Origin: PALSA-555 sp963731625 | Lineage (GTDB): Bacteria; Actinomycetota; Acidimicrobiia; IMCC26256; PALSA-555 | Length of the DNA stretch: 64,000 nucleotides | Direction: 5' to 3' | Assembly (NCBI GenBank): GCA_963731625.1 | Contig: CAVSWH010000015.1 | Coordinates: 248,001 to 312,000, forward strand | Shown here: piece by piece, positions 8,395 to 15,784 of the stretch | Layout of the letters: each line of letters begins with the position of its first letter | Numbering within the stretch: the stretch's first letter is position 1 | Program-made: the position numbers and the translations under genes | The notes under the pieces: generated by a model | What the model was told of the DNA's origin: nothing | Databases searched by the model: none | Seen by the model: only the letters and a program-made list of their open reading frames with translations

Positions 8395-9093
8395 TTAGAA
8401 GGTGGGCCTTGGCAGAGTGACGAGCCGGCTGACCGCGAACGCGAGGATGATCACCCCGACGGTCATCAATGCGTACCGTGCTCGCAGCAGCGAGAAGTGA
8501 CCGCTGATGGCGACCAAGAAGAGAACCGTCGCGAAGTAGACCGTCGTGAGCACATAGTCGTCCGAGTTCCCGGCCGCGTTCGACCCGTCGTTGAACGCGG
8601 CGGTCGCCTTCTCGTTGAGGACTGCGGCGGTATGGAGCTCGGGCTGCTTGTACTGGGGCATGTACGTCGGCCCGGGCGGCGCGTGAGGATTGGTATCCGG
8701 ATTCGTCGCGAGCCAGGCGTTGAACGCAACCAGAAACGCCGGTCGAAACCGTCGCTCGGCTATGACCATCGCCGATTCGTTGCCGGCCACCTCGGCGGTG
8801 AACCAGGCACTGAAGGTTGACGAGTCGAAGTTCCAATTCGTATCGGCCACGGAGGTTACGGTCGACGCCTCCGTTCGCTCGGTCGACGCCCGGGCGAGGT
8901 CAAGTCGTGACTCCGTGCTCCACTTCGACGCGGCATATCCGGAGTAGGCGGCGAGCACGGCGACGACCGCCAACAGGGCGGCCTCCACTACCGTCGCACG
9001 TCGATCATGTCCGCCAGGTTGGGCGCCTTCAGCCTGGTTGGCGTGCTCACCGATCTGCTTCGCCACCTCAGGTGTGGAGAGGCCTTCCGGCAT
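8395..9093 (-). CDS. Membrane protein with three predicted helices (DUF4337-like layout)
   Basis: A 232-residue protein: charged N-terminal tail (EVAKQIGEHANQAEG), a membrane helix at about 35-52 (VVEAALLAVVAVLAAYSGYA), a long external region of about 115 residues with helix-forming and Pro/Asn-rich parts, then two adjacent helices near the C-terminus (YFATVLFLVAISGHF and a following segment to VSRLV). This layout resembles DUF4337-type proteins, but I cannot confirm the family. The ATG at 9093 is chosen over an upstream start because AAGGGAC precedes it. Function unknown. Confidence 0.7.
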   Translation of the reverse strand: MPEGLSTPEVAKQIGEHANQAEGAQPGGHDRRATVVEAALLAVVAVLAAYSGYAASKWSTESRLDLARASTERTEASTVTSVADTNWNFDSSTFSAWFTAEVAGNESAMVIAERRFRPAFLVAFNAWLATNPDTNPHAPPGPTYMPQYKQPELHTAAVLNEKATAAFNDGSNAAGNSDDYVLTTVYFATVLFLVAISGHFSLLRARYALMTVGVIILAFAVSRLVTLPRPTF

Positions 9094-9207
9094 GTCCCTT
9101 GTCCTTCCGCCACCGCCAGCGAAGACCCTATTCCGCATGCTCGCGACGCCGTTACCAACGGCTGGTCGCGCGCGTGAGCTGACGTGCGGTTCGGCGGGTC
9201 GCCCGGC

Positions 9208-10065
9208 TCAAGCGCAGGAAGCCACCGGGAGCTCGGGCATGCGTCCCCATTCGGCCCATGAGCCGTCATAGACGCGGACGTCTGTGCGACCCAGCAGGTA
9301 GGTCAGCACGAACCACGTCGTGCATGCCCGGGCTCCGATCGTGCAATACGTGATCAGTTCCTGCTGATCAGCCGTCCCCAGGCTCGAGAACACTCGCCGA
9401 AGCTCGGCGGGGCTGCGAAACGAGCCGCGCTCGTCGTAGAGCCCGTCGAGCGGCACGCTCACCGCGGAGGGGATATGACCGGCGCGTCCGCCCTCTTCGA
9501 GTCCACCCGATGGCCAGAAGCGCTCACCGGCAAACTCTGGAACCGTCCGGACGTCGACGATGGTCTGGGTCGGGTCATCGATGGCCCGCTGGACATCCGG
9601 GTAGTGGACTCGGATGCCGGCGTCCTCGCCCGCGAGGGCGTATCCCGTCGCGGCAGGGTCGCGCGCGTCGCTCGTCCAGCTGCGACCATCGTCCCGCCAG
9701 CTCTCCCTGCTGCAGTTGAGGATCCGTGCATCAGCGTGTCCGTAGAGCTTCATGAGCCAGAAACCGATGGCGGGCGCATACCCGTAGAAGACAACCGTTG
9801 CTCCCGGCGTCAGATCAGAGCGAGCGAACAAGCCCTGGATGACAGAACGTCCCATCAATCGGTAGTCAGGACCCTTGAGGTCCTGGTAGATGTTCCACAG
9901 CACCGCGCCGTCAACGTGGCCCTCGTCATCGGCAGCCGGACTGACGTCCACCTCGATGACCCGGACGTTCGGATCGCTCAGGTGCGCCTCGAGCCACGCC
10001 GGCTCGACGAGCACCTCCGTCGACGTGCGTTCCGTGGGCTCGTTAACCAGGTCGTGTCGGCTCAT
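9208..10065 (-). CDS. Thiosulfate/3-mercaptopyruvate sulfurtransferase (tandem rhodanese)
   Basis: Two rhodanese domains in 285 residues. The N-terminal one (about 17-130) is the non-catalytic half; the C-terminal one carries the active-site loop CTIGARA with the persulfide-forming Cys241. The signatures VDVRTVPEF and SWAEWGRMPELPV are typical of SseA-type enzymes, which move sulfane sulfur to cyanide or other thiophiles. The start is firmly set by TGGAGG seven bases upstream of ATG 10065. The DUF1059-like gene lies 20 bp upstream on the same strand. Confidence 0.93.
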   Translation of the reverse strand: MSRHDLVNEPTERTSTEVLVEPAWLEAHLSDPNVRVIEVDVSPAADDEGHVDGAVLWNIYQDLKGPDYRLMGRSVIQGLFARSDLTPGATVVFYGYAPAIGFWLMKLYGHADARILNCSRESWRDDGRSWTSDARDPAATGYALAGEDAGIRVHYPDVQRAIDDPTQTIVDVRTVPEFAGERFWPSGGLEEGGRAGHIPSAVSVPLDGLYDERGSFRSPAELRRVFSSLGTADQQELITYCTIGARACTTWFVLTYLLGRTDVRVYDGSWAEWGRMPELPVASCA

Positions 10066-10085
10066 CGCTGGACCTCCAGGTACGG

Positions 10086-10243
10086 CTACTCGAAGTGAAT
10101 CCAGCCGAGAAGATCCTCTCGGCTCACGCTCTCGAGGAGGGCGGGATGGTCCGAGGCCATATGCCCGCGGATCGTGGCATCAGCTCGTCGTCGGTGTCTC
10201 CCCGGGCTACGAACCCGCATTCGCATCGGATGATCCTGGCCAT
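10086..10243 (-). pseudogene. DUF1059-type small protein, one frameshift
   Basis: The ATG at 10243 follows a good GGAGGG site and reads MARIIRCECGFVARGDTDDE, the metal-binding-like start of DUF1059 proteins. The frame then breaks at about 10175-10185 and the rest of the domain continues in a second frame (GHMASDHPALLESVSREDLL, ending GWIHFE) to a stop at 10086. Joined, it gives the normal length of about 52 residues. A single-base deletion in evolution or a sequencing error are both possible; the intact amino acid conservation on both sides favours a recent event or an error. Confidence 0.75.
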
Positions 10244-10317
10244 TGCGCCCTCCTTCGAAGGGTGTACGCCGCTGCTCTTGACAGAATGTTGGCGTGACCT
10301 TGGTGGTCAGGCCACGC

Positions 10318-11051
10318 ATGAGGATCCAGGTCTGCGGGCCGACCGTCGTCGAACGGGAGGGGCATCGCCTCGAGGGGCGTCTGCCGGGCCGCCAGGGCCG
10401 GCTCTTGTTCGCCTATCTGGTGCTCAACCGCCACCGGTCATGCACGCGGGGGGAGCTGGTGGAGGCCGTCTGGCCGCAGGACCTTCCTGCCGCGACCGAG
10501 ACGGCCTTGAACGCGCTCGTCTCGAAGCTCCGCAAGATCCTGGGCCCCGGGATCCTGGATGGTCGGAGCACCCTGCGCCTCCAACTCGGACGCGCGGACG
10601 AAGTCGACGTGGAGGTCGCCCTTGAGGCGGTTCACCGGGCTGAGTCCCAGATCGTGCTGGAGCGTTGGAAGAAAGCGTGGGGACCGGCCCTGGTGGCGCT
10701 GTTCATCGCGGACCGAGAGCTCTTGCCCGGAGAGGATGCTCCCTGGATCGACGCGGAGCGCTATCGGCTGGCCGAAGTCCGACTTCGCGCTCTCGAGGCC
10801 TACGCAGCGGCGGCGTTGGGGATCGGCGGAACGGAGCTGCCGCTGCGGTGCGATCGGCTCGAAGGGTCGTCACGCTGGCGCCACTTCGAGAGACTGGTTA
10901 CCAAGTGCTGATGCGGGCCTTGGCGGGGCAGGGCAACTCGGCCGAGGCACTTCGGGTGTACACGGATCTGTGTGACGAGCTTCGAGCGGAGCTCGGCGTC
11001 TCGCCGAGCAGCGCAAGCCAGGCTGTGTACGAAGAGCTGCTCCACATGTGA
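10318..11051 (+). pseudogene. BTAD/AfsR-SARP-type transcriptional regulator, one frameshift
   Basis: Reads as a SARP-like activator: a winged-helix OmpR-type DNA-binding domain (MRIQVCGPTVVEREG through ALNALVSKLRKILG, about 1-95) and a bacterial transcriptional activation domain of tandem helices. The first frame runs to about 10850 (IGGTELP); the BTAD helices then continue one frame over (SARRVVTLAPLRETGYQVL, ALRVYTDLCDELRAELGVSP) to the stop at 11051. The joined length of about 244 residues fits the family. An upstream in-frame GTG at 10294 is also possible. As sequenced it cannot give a full activator; sequencing error is an alternative. Confidence 0.75.
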
Positions 11052-11115
11052 TGTACGGCGCCGTCCACGACGACGTGCATCGATCGACGGCAAAGTCCAA
11101 GCTGCCAACGGCCGA

Positions 11116-11121
11116 TAGAGT
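11116..11121 (+). promoter_or_regulatory. Leaderless -10 element TAGAGT
   Basis: TAGAGT ends exactly 6 bases before a GTG at 11128 that opens a 59-codon reading frame. The spacing matches the leaderless starts at 7816 and 24606. Confidence 0.45.
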
Positions 11122-11127
11122 GGTGAC

Positions 11128-11307
11128 GTGCTCGAACAAGGTGAAGTAGTGGCAGCCCACCGTGAGCTTTGCGAGGCAAGTGACGCGGTGCGTCACCTGC
11201 TCGTCGTGGAACGCCTGACCCAGTTGCAGATTGACGATGCACGGGACCGCCTCGCTCGAGCGTACAAACGCGCAGAGGTCATTGACCGGGAAGTCATCCA
11301 CGTCTGA
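11128..11307 (+). CDS. Small charged helical protein, candidate
   Basis: A 59-residue frame starting MLEQGEVVAAHRELCEASDA and ending VIDREVIHV. It is rich in Glu, Asp, Arg, Leu and Ala in a heptad-like pattern suited to one or two amphipathic helices, not the Arg/Pro/Gly mix of a shadow frame. The GTG start has a TAGAGT -10 box 6 bases upstream, which supports real, leaderless expression. No other gene covers this stretch. Family and function unknown. Confidence 0.45.
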   Translation: MLEQGEVVAAHRELCEASDAVRHLLVVERLTQLQIDDARDRLARAYKRAEVIDREVIHV

Positions 11308-11488
11308 AGCGCTACCCGGTCTGACGTCCCCTGGACTCGATCGGTGCGAAGCCGCAGAGGGACGCTGCTCCGCGGAACGCGACTCGGACGGCCGGGCCGA
11401 AGAACTATCGACCACCACCCCGGCCGATAGCGTCATCGCGCTCGGTGTTGGCGGTCGTCCATAGCTCACGACGGACGGAGCAGCGAGG

Positions 11489-12322
11489 GTGGACGGGCTC
11501 ACGGGAAAGGTCGCCGTCGTCACCGGCGCCGCGAGCGGGATCGGTCTCGCGCTCGCCCGCGCGTTCGCGGCCGAAGGAATGCGCCTCGTGCTGGCCGACG
11601 TGGAGGAAGAATCCCTCAACGCGGCGGTGAGCATCCTCGCCGAATCCGGCGCAGAGGTCCTGGGTGTTCCCACCGACGTGTCCCTCTTCGAGTCGGTTGA
11701 GGCCCTCGCGGCCAAGACCGACAAGCACTTCGGAACCGCGCACGTCGTGTGCAACAACGCAGGCGTCGCCGCGCCCGGCGACCCCTGGCAAGGGCCACTC
11801 TCGCTTTGGGAATGGATGCTCGCCGTGAACCTCTGGGGGGTCGTTCACGGGATCCGGGCGTTTCTTCCTCGCCTCCTCGCTCAGGACGAGGGCCATATCG
11901 TCAACACCGCGTCGGCCGCGGGGCTGCGCGCCCGACCGCATCTCGCGCCCTATGTCGCGTCCAAGTACGCGGTCGTCGGGCTGAGCGAGTCCCTGTTCCA
12001 CGACCTCGCGCTCCGACCAACCCGGGTCCGTGTCTCCGTCCTGTGCCCGACGGGGGTACGCACCCACATCCTCGACGGGGATCGCAACTGGCTGCCCCGG
12101 TTCGGCGCCGTGCCGGAACGCAGCCGGGAAGAGCAGGCGCGCCACGAGCTCGCCGCGCGCGGGATCGCGAAGGCCGCCGATCCCGATGATGTCGCGGCAG
12201 CCGTCCTCGATGCGGTGCACACCGAGCGGTTCTGGGTGATCCCCGAATCGCTGACGCTGGACGAGCTGGAGGATCGGACCCGAGGCGCTCTCGCCGGCCA
12301 CAACCCGCCGCTACCCCGGTGA
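11489..12322 (+). CDS. Short-chain dehydrogenase/reductase
   Basis: Classical SDR of 277 residues. The cofactor motif TGAASGIG lies at about 13-20, NNAG at about 89-92, and the catalytic Ser and YVASK Tyr/Lys pair at about 141-160. Asp42 at the end of the second strand (LVLADVEE) suggests NAD rather than NADP. The substrate is unknown; the long C-terminal part (about 190-277) with a mobile lid resembles the Actinobacteria SDRs annotated for steroid-like or long-chain alcohols. The GTG start lies directly after a CGAGGG box. Confidence 0.9.
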   Translation: MDGLTGKVAVVTGAASGIGLALARAFAAEGMRLVLADVEEESLNAAVSILAESGAEVLGVPTDVSLFESVEALAAKTDKHFGTAHVVCNNAGVAAPGDPWQGPLSLWEWMLAVNLWGVVHGIRAFLPRLLAQDEGHIVNTASAAGLRARPHLAPYVASKYAVVGLSESLFHDLALRPTRVRVSVLCPTGVRTHILDGDRNWLPRFGAVPERSREEQARHELAARGIAKAADPDDVAAAVLDAVHTERFWVIPESLTLDELEDRTRGALAGHNPPLPR

Positions 12323-12490
12323 TGACAGTCGTGAGGCGGGACTGACTCGGTGTACCTCGAAGCCGACGGTGCACGCCGTCGACCGGTTGTTGCCTCTTGT
12401 CACCCACTCATGAAGTCCGGGCCAATCGAATCCGTTCGGCCCTGCTCGCGAGTGGGTCGCGGCGCGTCGCCGCCAGCGTTCGAGCAGAGT

Positions 12491-12507
12491 TGAGTATCGG
12501 CTACTCA
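12491..12507. promoter_or_regulatory. 17-bp dyad TGAGTA-N5-TACTCA
   Basis: TGAGTATCGGCTACTCA, a perfect 6-bp inverted repeat with a 5-bp spacer. It lies 49 bp upstream of the small membrane protein gene at 12557. The same dyad appears at 12819 and 31195, with weaker copies at 4589 and 38460, so a shared transcription factor site is likely. Confidence 0.55.
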
Positions 12508-12556
12508 GGTACCGAGCTTCCCGCTTCCCTACGATTCGCTGCAGCCGACATGGGAG

Positions 12557-12703
12557 ATGAATGTGCTCGGGTACGCGCAGAGCCTGTGGAATTTCCTGAC
12601 CGACCATCCCCGCTGGCTCGCAGCGATCTTCGTGTTCGCGATGTTGGCGATCTGGCTCACCCTGCATTACACGACCGGTCTGACCTCGAACGGCGGACCG
12701 TAA
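12557..12703 (+). CDS. Small single-pass membrane protein, candidate
   Basis: A 48-residue frame. After MNVLGYAQSLWNFLTDHPRW comes one strongly hydrophobic helix (LAAIFVFAMLAIWLTL, about 21-36) and a short polar tail ending NGGP. A shadow frame would not be expected to give such a clean transmembrane profile. ATG 12557 or GTG 12563 could start it; GGGAG lies just upstream and suits the GTG better. A 17-bp dyad sits about 50 bp upstream, as for the secreted protein that follows. Function unknown. Confidence 0.5.
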   Translation: MNVLGYAQSLWNFLTDHPRWLAAIFVFAMLAIWLTLHYTTGLTSNGGP

Positions 12704-12818
12704 TGCTCCCTCGGTCCCACGGAGCGCCAACGAGCCGAGCAGAATGTCACGGTTCAGCACGGTCACGACAGGGAGAGTCCTGGCCGCGGAGGTCGCTGCT
12801 CGGTCGGTCGAGAGCGAT

Positions 12819-12835
12819 TGAGTAGGCCTTACTCA
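12819..12835. promoter_or_regulatory. 17-bp dyad TGAGTA-N5-TACTCA
   Basis: TGAGTAGGCCTTACTCA, perfect arms with a 5-bp spacer, 57 bp upstream of the secreted protein gene at 12893. Second copy of the dyad in 330 bp. Confidence 0.55.
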
Positions 12836-12892
12836 GGCCTCGCGTCGCCGACCGGCGCAATCTCAGGATCTACACCGAAGAGAGGAAGTTGA

Positions 12893-13309
12893 GTGCGACG
12901 AATCGCTGCAATTTTGGCTGTGTCCGTGATCGGGCTCTCTGGAGCGGCCTTGCTCGCCGCGCCGGCGGGGGCGCGGGTTTCTTCTGCGTCGGGGCTGTGC
13001 AACGCGCTGACGAAGCTTCATTACACGCCGTCGTCGAACCCGACCGCCGTGGGCGGCGAGGCGAACGCCAAGAAGCTCGCCAAGGCGTTCAACAACGCTG
13101 CGAAGAAGTCGAGTGGCGACCTCAAGGCGGCGCTGAAGACGATCGCGAAGTACTTCAGTGACGCCGCCTCGGCCAACACGACGGCCCTCCAAGCGGACGC
13201 GCAGCCATTCGCCTCCGCGATCTCCAAGTACGTTGCGGCCGTCGCGAACTGCGTCGCCGGCGGGAACTTGCCCGGAGGCGTCACAATTCCGACGATCCCC
13301 AGTCAATAG
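12893..13309 (+). CDS. Small secreted helical protein
   Basis: A 138-residue protein with a clear Sec signal peptide (MRRIAAILAVSVIGLSGAAL, cleavage probably after APAGA near residue 27). The mature part is Ala/Lys-rich and helical (AKKLAKAFNNAAKK, LKAALKTIAKYF), with one Cys near the start and one near the end that could pair. I do not recognise the family. The GTG start follows AGAGAGGAAG at good spacing. A dyad lies 57 bp upstream and a strong hairpin just after the stop, so it looks like a complete one-gene transcription unit. Confidence 0.8.
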   Translation: MRRIAAILAVSVIGLSGAALLAAPAGARVSSASGLCNALTKLHYTPSSNPTAVGGEANAKKLAKAFNNAAKKSSGDLKAALKTIAKYFSDAASANTTALQADAQPFASAISKYVAAVANCVAGGNLPGGVTIPTIPSQ

Positions 13310-13331
13310 GGATCGACAGGCACGAGTAGCG

Positions 13332-13373
13332 AGCTCGGCGGTGAGCGGCTTGCGGGTCGCTCACCGCCGAGCT
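13332..13373. terminator. Strong hairpin, probable bidirectional terminator
   Basis: A perfect 16-bp stem, AGCTCGGCGGTGAGCG (13332-13347) pairing with 13358-13373, with a 10-base loop. It lies 22 bp after the stop of the secreted protein gene and before the end of the convergent esterase gene. There is no long T-run, as is common in high-GC actinobacteria. Confidence 0.75.
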
Positions 13374-13552
13374 GTTCTCGTCCTGGGCGTCTGAGTCGCG
13401 CCGGGCTCGACGACGACGCCGGGACAGCGGTGTCAGGGTCAGGCTGTGGAAGGGAAGCAAGTGGATCTCACCGCCGCAACACCCTCACCGCCGGAACGGT
13501 GCGCTGGCCAGTCGAAGGCTCTCTCGAGGTCGTACAGAGCAGGCGACTGCGG

Positions 13553-14533
13553 TTAGGGGGTCTTGAGGGCGTCGCGCACGAAGTCGAAGAGTCGTGGGAA
13601 GAAGTGCCCGGCGACTGACGGCAGGGCGATGCATCCGTGCGGCGTCTCCGGGTACACGAGCAGCTCGCTCCGATTGCCCGCAACCTCCCAGCGCGACGAC
13701 ATGAACAGGGTGTCATCGAGGAGATGGTCGTTCGTGCCAACTGAGAAGAGCGCAGGAGGCATGCCACGAAGGTCCGCGAAGAGTGGTGAGATGTCGGGGT
13801 CACGGCGCTGCTCGTCGGAGATCCCCGGCAAGTACAGGTCGAGTGGATAGCCGGTGCCGTCAAGGATGTCGGTTCCCGGCGCGATCCCAACCCCGCGCTG
13901 ACTGGGTGTGCGAGAGAGGTCGTACGCGCCGAAGACCAGGTTCGCACCCATAAAGCGATCGGCGGCGCGGTGCTTGTCTCTCATGCGCAGCAGCGTCACC
14001 GCCGCGAGGTGCGCGCCCGCCGACTCGCCGCCGATGAGCAGTCGACCGGAACCGAACTCGTCCGCCGCATGGTCAACCAGCCAGCAGGCCGCGGCCTCAC
14101 AGTCGTCAGGGCCCGAGGGGTATGGGTGCTCTGGTGCGAGGCGGTAGTCGACGCTCACCACTGCGACGTTGCACCGGTCGACGATGATCTCATGGAGCTG
14201 ATCCATCATCTCTGGTGAGCCGGCCATCCACGCGCCGCCGTGGATATGGAAGAGCACACCGTCTGGCTGCTCATGGATGAACGTCCGAAGGCGGAGAGGC
14301 CCAGCCGGTCCCTCGATCGTGCGATCAACGGCGCGGGGGGACACGTCGCCACCCAATTGGGCCTGGCGCTGCGCGGCGACGCGCTCGACGACCGACAGCG
14401 TCGACGCGTCGGTGTCGTGCCACGGGACCGACGAGACAAACGTCGCTGCCTCTTCGCGCAGTTGCGGCCGGAGCGCTTCGATTTCGCTGTCCCAGAGCGC
14501 CACGCCCGCGGAGCCTAACCATGCTCCGGGCAC
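13553..14533 (-). CDS. Alpha/beta hydrolase, HSL-type esterase
   Basis: Carboxylesterase of the hormone-sensitive lipase family, 326 residues. The oxyanion motif HGGAW lies at about residue 99, the nucleophile motif GESAGAHLA at about 169, the acid in GTNDHLLDD and the His in PHGCIAL near the C-terminus. There is no signal peptide, so it is cytoplasmic. Substrates are probably short-chain esters; the true one is unknown. A similar family member lies at 23317. It faces the secreted protein gene across a hairpin terminator. Confidence 0.92.
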   Translation of the reverse strand: MPGAWLGSAGVALWDSEIEALRPQLREEAATFVSSVPWHDTDASTLSVVERVAAQRQAQLGGDVSPRAVDRTIEGPAGPLRLRTFIHEQPDGVLFHIHGGAWMAGSPEMMDQLHEIIVDRCNVAVVSVDYRLAPEHPYPSGPDDCEAAACWLVDHAADEFGSGRLLIGGESAGAHLAAVTLLRMRDKHRAADRFMGANLVFGAYDLSRTPSQRGVGIAPGTDILDGTGYPLDLYLPGISDEQRRDPDISPLFADLRGMPPALFSVGTNDHLLDDTLFMSSRWEVAGNRSELLVYPETPHGCIALPSVAGHFFPRLFDFVRDALKTP

Positions 14534-14727
14534 TTGTCCGCCCCAGCTCGCAACGGCGCGATGCCGGAACAGGCATCGCGTCCGCCCACAGGGTTCCTGC
14601 TCGAGTCCCGACCGGTCTGACTCGTGACCCGTCGGGATCAGCGTGAGGTGGCGCTCGGCGCTGGGTCAGGGTTCACCGGGCGTCAGCAGGTGCGCCATGT
14701 GCCCGCCGCGTCGAGCGCGCGAACGGT

Positions 14728-14952
14728 TCAGTCGAGGGCGATGAGGGCGACGATGGCGCCGACCAGGACGAACGCGCACAGGGCGAGCGCGATCCACTTC
14801 ACCCACGAAGCTGCGCCGCCGATGCCCATCGTGTCCGCGATCGCCTCGCGCTCGTTGTGCTCCTCTTGGCGCGCTCCGGCCCGGGTACCGACCTTGGCCA
14901 GGTGCTGGCGCCGACGGCCCTTGCGCGACTTCTTCATTCCCGAGCTTCCCAT
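14728..14952 (-). CDS. Small basic membrane protein
   Basis: A protein of about 74 residues: a Lys/Arg-rich cytoplasmic start (KKSRKGRRRQH), a charged stretch and one C-terminal membrane helix (WIALALCAFVLVGAIVALIAL). The ATG at 14952 is preferred to an upstream start five codons earlier. Tail-anchored basic proteins of this sort are common in actinobacteria; the function is unknown. Confidence 0.6.
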   Translation of the reverse strand: MGSSGMKKSRKGRRRQHLAKVGTRAGARQEEHNEREAIADTMGIGGAASWVKWIALALCAFVLVGAIVALIALD

Positions 14953-15074
14953 GACGACGCGAGCCACCTGCCTCAGAGTCAGATCATCGAGTCGCTTCGC
15001 AACGTATCAGGCATCCAGCGAACGCCGATTGGCGGTTCAGCCGACCGCGAGGCGGTGGTGCAAGCTCGGGCTGC

Positions 15075-15521
15075 TCAGGGGTCGACGGTCAACGTTCCTT
15101 TGTTGATCACGAACGGGGGAGCGCGGTAGGTGAGGTGCTCGATCGCGCGCGGAGCGACGGTGACCTGGACCTCGCTCTCGCCCTTCAGGCTGCCGAAGTA
15201 CTGGAAGTAAGCCTGGACGATGTGATCGCCAGGTGCCAGCGGGTACCTGACCGGATGGTTCCAGATGCCGAGCATCTTGTGGCCGTCGATGACGTAGACG
15301 GGCGGGACGGCAGGTCTCGCCGGGTAGTGGCGGAAGATCCCGAGGAGGAACGCCTGGCCTTTGCGAAGCCCGGTGATCTCGATCCCCTCGGTGGGGATCG
15401 GCGCGGTGGATTCGACGCCGCCGCGTGCGATCTGGTCGGTCCACTTGCTGCCGTCCCAGTACCGCTGCTCGCCCGCACCGGTCGGGTCCGTGTACCAGCC
15501 TGCTTGATGCTCCGAGTTCAC
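15075..15521 (-). CDS. DUF2510 domain protein
   Basis: The first 30 residues form the DUF2510 motif (AGWYTDPTGAGEQRYWDGSK), a short tryptophan-rich module found almost only in Actinobacteria and usually placed at the membrane side of envelope proteins. About 110 residues of beta-rich sequence follow with no membrane helix (GLRKGQAFLLGIFRHYP, VYVIDGHKMLGIWNHP), suggesting a small beta sandwich. The GTG at 15521 starts the protein right at the DUF2510 module; a longer in-frame start at 15581 adds a basic stretch that looks like non-coding sequence. Function unknown. Confidence 0.8.
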   Translation of the reverse strand: MNSEHQAGWYTDPTGAGEQRYWDGSKWTDQIARGGVESTAPIPTEGIEITGLRKGQAFLLGIFRHYPARPAVPPVYVIDGHKMLGIWNHPVRYPLAPGDHIVQAYFQYFGSLKGESEVQVTVAPRAIEHLTYRAPPFVINKGTLTVDP

Positions 15522-15784
15522 GTCAGCCCTCACCGCCGCCCGAAGCGTCAGAAGGTAGCGGCGCACGTGACGGGTCGGCAACGCCCGGATGGCCTGCGCG
15601 TGCTGCCCTGGTCGCCACGGCGTCGTGGTGTCGCGGATCGAGTCACGGCCGAACCGCCACGTCCGAGGTCGGACGACATCGACGCGATCGGGACTGTTGC
15701 ACGAGTAAGGCGTCGGGGAGATGAGTGATGTGCCACTCGCGCGACGCCGGCCGCAACGGATCCCGGGACGGACGCGACGGGTCG

